From assembly GCA_009809945.1 (NCBI GenBank), contig WTPW01000067.1, positions 453,972 to 517,971 of the forward strand: DNA of 64,000 nucleotides, in the 5' to 3' direction. Of this stretch, positions 59,421 to 64,000 are shown one piece after another. This stretch comes from Gigaspora margarita (lineage: Eukaryota > Glomeromycota > Glomeromycetes > Diversisporales > Gigasporaceae). The position numbers were made by a program, and so were the translations under genes. The first letter of the stretch is position 1; every line of letters begins with the position of its first letter. The notes under the pieces are model-generated. The model made no database searches, was not told the DNA's origin, and saw only the letters and a program-made list of their open reading frames with translations.

Positions 59421-62400
59421 CTTGTTGAATAATTAAAATTTGCAATGTTAATAATTTATCACTATTAAATAATAAATAAACAATCTCAACTTACTTCCTT
59501 TAAAAAATTATTCTGTGATCCAGGTAATGTCTTAAGTGCAACTACACACGATGGTGTACGTGATTGTCTGTATTTGCCTTCGTATGAAATTATCCTCCTT
59601 TTACCATCTAACCACGTTGCTGAAAACACTGAGCCAAACCCTCCTTCACCAATCTTTTTAAAATTATCTAATCTATTAAAAGGGATCCACTCGATTGCAT
59701 TTTCATAAGATGTGACTTTAAGGAGAAATTCTTTAATGCAATCATCGACATCTTTACTTCCACTTGTCCATCCTTGCATCATTTCCTGAGGGTCACATGC
59801 TTGACACCAAGCGTAATATGTGTTGTATCGGTTGCAATTTGCACATATTCCATATTTTTCATCTCTTTTAGACCCAAATTGATCAAATACTATCATATAC
59901 TCACTTGTAATTAAATTTTGAGTTAGCCCATAAACTTTAAGTCCCCCATTTTTTAATTGCACACAATCTTTAAACTTATTAAATACAAATATGATTAAAA
60001 TAAGGCAATATACAGTAATATTCTACGGCCCCTAATGTTCTCCCATGAACATTTCTGATGATATTTTTATGATGACGCAATACCATGAAAATATCAAAAA
60101 TTTTTCCACGGCCATTACGTCATCAGTAAAAGTTTTAGTCAGAAATGTTATGGGCATAGGAACCGTACCGTGAAATATATCAGTTATTTCACGTGCGCCG
60201 TGAACATCACGTATTACAACGGCTTCACCGTGCTAATCTATAATATTCACAACAGCCCGTGAAATATCTATTACGTATCGTATATAATAATTGAAATATT
60301 ATATCTTACTTCTTTTAATGTATCAAATAAATTTGACGAGCTAGTTAATGTTTTAAGATCCACTACGCATGATGGTGTACGTGACTGTTTATGTTCATAA
60401 TATTCATTGATATCCGTACATCGTATTCCATCTAACCAGGTTGCAAAAAATCTATCATCAATCTTTTTAAAATAATCTAATTTATTAAAAGGAATCCATT
60501 CGATTACATCTTTATAAGATGTGGCTTTAAGTTGAAATTCTTTAATACAATTGTCTACATCCTTATTTCCACTTGTCCATCCTTGTGTTGTTTTCAGAGG
60601 GTCACATGTTTGGCACCAAGCATAAACTGTGTTATATCGGCTGCAATTTGTACATTTTCCACAACTTGGATATCTTATAGAATTAAATTGATCGAATACC
60701 AACAGATATTCATTTGTTACGGTTTCTCGAGTTAGTCCATATACTTTAAGTTCGCCATTCATTAATTGCACACAATTTTTAAACTTAATACATAAAATAT
60801 GAATTAAAATAAGGCAATATATAATAATAATTTAGTATAATAATTTAAGTATTCTATCTTACTTCTTTTAACATTTCTAATAAATTTGGTGAACTAGTCA
60901 ATGTTTTAAGTTCCACTACGCATGATGGTGTACGTGACTGTTTATACTCATCTTTATCACATTCATTTACATATTCTTCCACATATCGTATTCCATCTAA
61001 CCAGGTTGCAAAAAATCTATTACCAACCTTTTGAAAATTACCTAATTTATTAAAAGGTATCCATTCGATTATATCTTCATACGATGTGGCTTTAAGTTGA
61101 AATTCATGAATGCAATTATCGATATCCTCATTTCCACTTGTCCATCCTTGCGTTGTTTTATAAGGGTCACATGTTTGACACCAAGCATCAGACGTGTTAT
61201 GTCGGTTACAACTTGTACATTTTCCTTTATCCTTAGATCTTTTGGAACCAAATTCATCAAATACTATCATATATACATTTGTAGTTATGTTTCGAGTTAA
61301 TCCATAGACACGTTGATCATCTAATTTACCCGCTAATTGCACATGATTCTTAAACTTACAAAATAAAGTAAATTTATGTAAATATGTTATCAATTAAATA
61401 AGCTACATATATAATAAATAATATTATCTTACTTCATTTAATGTATCTAATAAATTTGGTGAACTAGCTAATGCTTTAAGTTCCACTAGGTATAATGATA
61501 TACGTGACTGTTTGCATTCATATTCATCATTTTCATTTTTATATTTTTCGACATGTCGTATTCCATCTAACCATGTTGCAAAAAATCTATCACCAATCTT
61601 CTGAAAACTATCTAATTTAGTAAAAGGAATCCATTCGATCGCATCTTCATAAGATGTAGCTTTAAGTTGAAATTCATTGATGCAATTATCGATATCCTTA
61701 TTTCCACTTGACCATTCTTGCGTTGTTTTCAAAGGGTCACATGTTTGACACCATACTTCAGATGTGTTATATCGGTTACAACTTGCACATATTCCGTTAT
61801 ATTCCCCTCTGAAATAATCAAATTCATCCAATACCAACATATATTCATTTGTTACGGTGTCTTGAGTTAGTCCATATACTTTAAGCTCACTATTCTTCAG
61901 TTGCACACAATCTTTAAACTTATTAAATACAAATATGAATTAAAATAAGGCAATATACGGTAGTATAATATAATAATAATTTAAATATTATCTTACTTCA
62001 TTTAATTTATCTAATAAATTTGTTGAAATAGTTAATGTTTTAAGCTCCACTAGATATGATGGTGTACGCGATTGTTTGAATTCATGTTTATCATTTTCAT
62101 TTTTATATTCTGCCACATATCGTATTCCATCTAACCATGTTGCAAAAAATTTATCACCGATCTTTTGAATATTGTCTAATTTTTTAAAAGGAATCCATTC
62201 GATTACATCTCCATAAGATGTGGCTTTAAGTTGAAATTCATGAATGCAATCATCGACATCCTTATTTCCACTTGTCCATCCCTGTGTTGTTTTCAGAGTG
62301 TCACATGTTTGGCACCAAGCTGGCGATGTGTTATGTTGGTTGCAATTGGTACATTTTCCATTATACTTAGATCTTTTAGATCTAAATTGATCAAATACCA

Positions 62401-62929
62401 ACATATATTCATTTTTGGATGTGTTTTGAGTTAATCCATAGACATTTTTACCCTCTAGTTGCATATGATTTTTAAACTTACCAAATATAAATAGAATTTA
62501 TGTAAATATGTTATCAATTAAATAAATTATTATGCATAATAAATAATATAATCTTACTTCTTTTAATGTATCTAATAAAGTTAGTGAACTAGTTAATGCT
62601 TTAAGTTCCACTAGGCATGATGGTATATGTGACTGTGTATATCTATATACATTTCTAGCTTCTTCATTATCATTTAGATATCGGATTCCATCTAACCAAG
62701 TAGCAAAAAATCTATCACCAATCTTTTGAATATTATATAATTGATTAAAAGGAATCCATTCGATAACATTTTCATAAGATGTGGCTTTAAGTTGAAATTC
62801 TTTAATGCAATTATCGACATCCTTATCTCCACTTGTCCATCCTTGTGTTGTTTTCTGAGGGTCGCATGTTTGGCACCAAGCTAAAGATGTGTTATATCGG
62901 TTACAATTTGCACATCTTTGCATAGTCAT
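58575..62929 (-). CDS. Multi-exon protein kinase with five pseudo-N-lobe modules
   Basis: Predicted 1209-aa protein from seven exons: 62929-62558, 62476-61997, 61918-61433, 61354-60863, 60783-60310, 59974-59495 and 59420-58575. All have phase-0 GT-AG boundaries, lengths divisible by three and no stops. Exon 1 starts MTMQRCANCNRYNTS and is 372 nt, exactly as in the sister gene. Exons 1-5 carry the zinc-ribbon-like C-x2-C-x9-C-x2-C motif, the GWTSGNKD..CIKEFQLKATSY linker, EWIPF and a collapsed glycine loop (GDRFFATWLDG) with VELK or VDLK. Exon 6 has IGEGGFGSVFSATW and VALK; exon 7 is the catalytic lobe with DLG. One module fewer than the gene at 49-53.6 kb; exon 2 looks mosaic. The family is the expanded Rhizophagus TKL-like group. 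Ligand and substrate unknown. Confidence 0.85.
59495..59974 (-). CDS. Exon with the intact glycine loop (58.6-62.9 kb gene)
   Basis: Carries IGEGGFGSVFSATW, VALKTLPG and FLKE, and a zinc ribbon CANCNRYNTYYAWCQAC. It completes the preceding pseudo-N-lobe with NGGLKVYGLTQN, which its counterpart at 49922-50386 has partly lost. Confidence 0.85.
60020..60279. repeat. Insertion in the fifth intron of the second kinase gene
   Basis: The intron is 335 bp, while equivalent introns are 73-90 bp. Sequence typical of the intron (AAGGCAATATACAGTA...TATATAATAATTGAAAT) is split by about 260 bp rich in CCGTGAA and TTCACGG motifs in both orientations. No coding content; probably a small mobile or foldback element. 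The splice sites are not disturbed. Confidence 0.7.
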
Positions 62930-62970
62930 GATTTTAAACGTTGATGTGTTACTAATTGCAAGAAATTTAA

Positions 62971-62994
62971 TATATAACAAAGTTGTGTTACACA
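62971..62994 (-). promoter_or_regulatory. Shared upstream motif with TATA-like core
   Basis: + strand TATATAACAAAGTTGTGTTA then CACA, lying 42-65 nt upstream of the predicted ATG on the coding side. It matches locus 3 (39731-39751) almost base for base, and its TATATAAC core matches the gene at 53.6 kb. Confidence 0.5.
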
Positions 62995-62999
62995 ATGGA

Positions 63000-64000
63000 T
63001 TGTCTAATACTGCAGCATTGCATACTGTACTAGGGTGATAAACTCATACAGGGGAGTCCCAAAAATTCCGGTTCGGGATAAGTCGGAGTGCATCGGAATC
63101 ATGGTCGGCTGGATCGGAATTGATCAATTTTGCCCCCAAGATCATAAAAAATTTTACTCATAAATCATAACCATTCATTAAGTAAAAAATGCCCAGCTGA
63201 TAATTTTGCTATAGAATCTGCTAACAAGTAGGGCTAAACGCCGACCTAGATCCGACGCATCCGATCCGGAAATTTTGAGACAGCCCTGTAAAAATCAGGG
63301 AGATAAACGGACTAAGTAATCAAATTATGTCATGTGTATTAGTAATTTTAATATGATCAGATTTTATCAGTGAAATTAAAAATGATTGACTAAAATATCT
63401 TTAATTCAATTAAGTTATAAAGAAAACTACAAAATTCTAAAAGATTCCTCTGAATATTGCGCTTCTTTTTCTAATTTCTTCTGAGAGAAATCTCTTCATA
63501 AGAACTACAGTCGGTACTGTCTAATTGCATACTGTCTAAATGCATATACTGCTTAATTTCATATTATTTTTATTTCCCGATTTCGTTATTAATTTTAAAT
63601 GCATAAATCTCTATTTGCATAATGCATAAAAAATTTTTATAGGTAATTAAGGATAATTGCATAACATTATATACCGTATTGTCGCAAATTGGTCATCATT
63701 TAAAATAATGGCCCGGATTAAGCTTAATTTAGGCCAAAAATTAAAATTACACTCCTGCGCGACAATATGGATATTTTAAGCAAAATAATATGAGTGCGAT
63801 CTAATAAACCATCTGTTAAATAAGAATTTTAAAAAAAGCGAAAGCCTGAGTCAATTAATTTAAAATTTTTTTTAAAAGCATATACAGTACATACGAACTA
63901 ACTTTTATTAATATATTTTATTTATGTTTAAAAAAAATATTAAAAATAGATATAAAATTTTGGGTTTAAAACTTATTACACGAAACCCTGATTTTTTTTT
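63000..64000. other. Right-hand spacer, possibly entering a pogo-type element
   Basis: No gene seen. At 63506, TA is followed by CAGTCGGTACTGTCTAATTG and ACTGTCTAAATGCATA, similar in style to the ends of the Tigger element (CAGTCAACC..TAAATGCA). If it is a left terminus, its partner lies outside the window. Otherwise AT-rich. Confidence 0.35.

Larger units (their letters stand above)
43085..63000 (-). repeat. Tandem segmental duplication (two kinase units)
   Basis: Segment A (about 43085-53760) and segment B (about 53768-63000) have the same order: spacer repeat R, TPR remnant, spacer, multi-exon kinase. Corresponding points are offset by 10.87 kb on the left side and 9.57 kb across the kinase C-lobes (49003 versus 58575). 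A diverged, incomplete third unit lies to the left (36.9-43 kb). Confidence 0.85.

Noticed and set aside
50084-62434. Repeated + strand frames of about 67 codons across the kinase array (for example 51254-51460, 60532-60735)
   Set aside because: They recur only because the opposite-strand exons are repeated; they are shadows of the CDCIKEFQL-linker region.

Overview
The window looks like a piece of an arbuscular mycorrhizal fungal genome (Glomeromycotina, Rhizophagus-like). The basis is family recognition: very AT-rich spacers, an F-box protein with 28-residue leucine-rich repeats, TPR remnants, and kinases whose N-terminus carries the C-x2-C-x9-C-x2-C plus GWTSGNKDVDDCIKEFQL block typical of the expanded Rhizophagus tyrosine-kinase-like proteins. 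Transposable elements of the pogo/Tigger, Plavaka, hAT-type MITE, LINE and SINE-like kinds fill much of the rest. No tRNA, rRNA or CRISPR array was recognised.

Layout. 1-4 kb: spacer and one F-box/LRR gene cut short by a nonsense codon. 4-8.4 kb: no genes, a series of foldback (inverted-repeat) elements. 8.4-12.4 kb: a complete 4-kb Tigger-like transposon with 22-bp terminal repeats and TA target duplications; its transposase has one in-frame stop and a possible 683-bp intron. 13.5-21.2 kb: a full-length LINE on the minus strand flanked by a 16-bp target duplication, with both ORFs broken. 21.3-28.2 kb: SINE-like copies, several MITEs with TA or 8-bp duplications, and a 1.09-kb pogo-type palindrome. 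29.8-32.9 kb: a decayed Plavaka-type transposase. 33.7-36.3 kb: a broken minus-strand gene of unknown function, interrupted by nested palindromic elements.

36.9-63 kb, the most interesting part: a three-unit tandem array, all on the minus strand. Two units each hold an apparently intact multi-exon kinase gene (49003-53639, 8 exons, 1358 aa; 58575-62929, 7 exons, 1209 aa). Every coding exon is flanked by phase-0 introns. All but the last two exons are repeats of one module: a zinc-ribbon-like cysteine motif, a linker, and a kinase N-lobe whose glycine loop has lost five residues. Only the penultimate exon keeps a normal glycine loop and VALK lysine, and only the last exon encodes the catalytic C-lobe. 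The predicted protein is a string of pseudo-N-lobes ending in one real kinase. The two genes differ by one module, which suggests unequal recombination between exons. The third unit (36930-39593) is a decayed copy without a C-lobe. All three share a TATATAAC-containing motif just upstream of the start codon. Between the kinases lie duplicated spacers, a dispersed repeat and decayed TPR genes.
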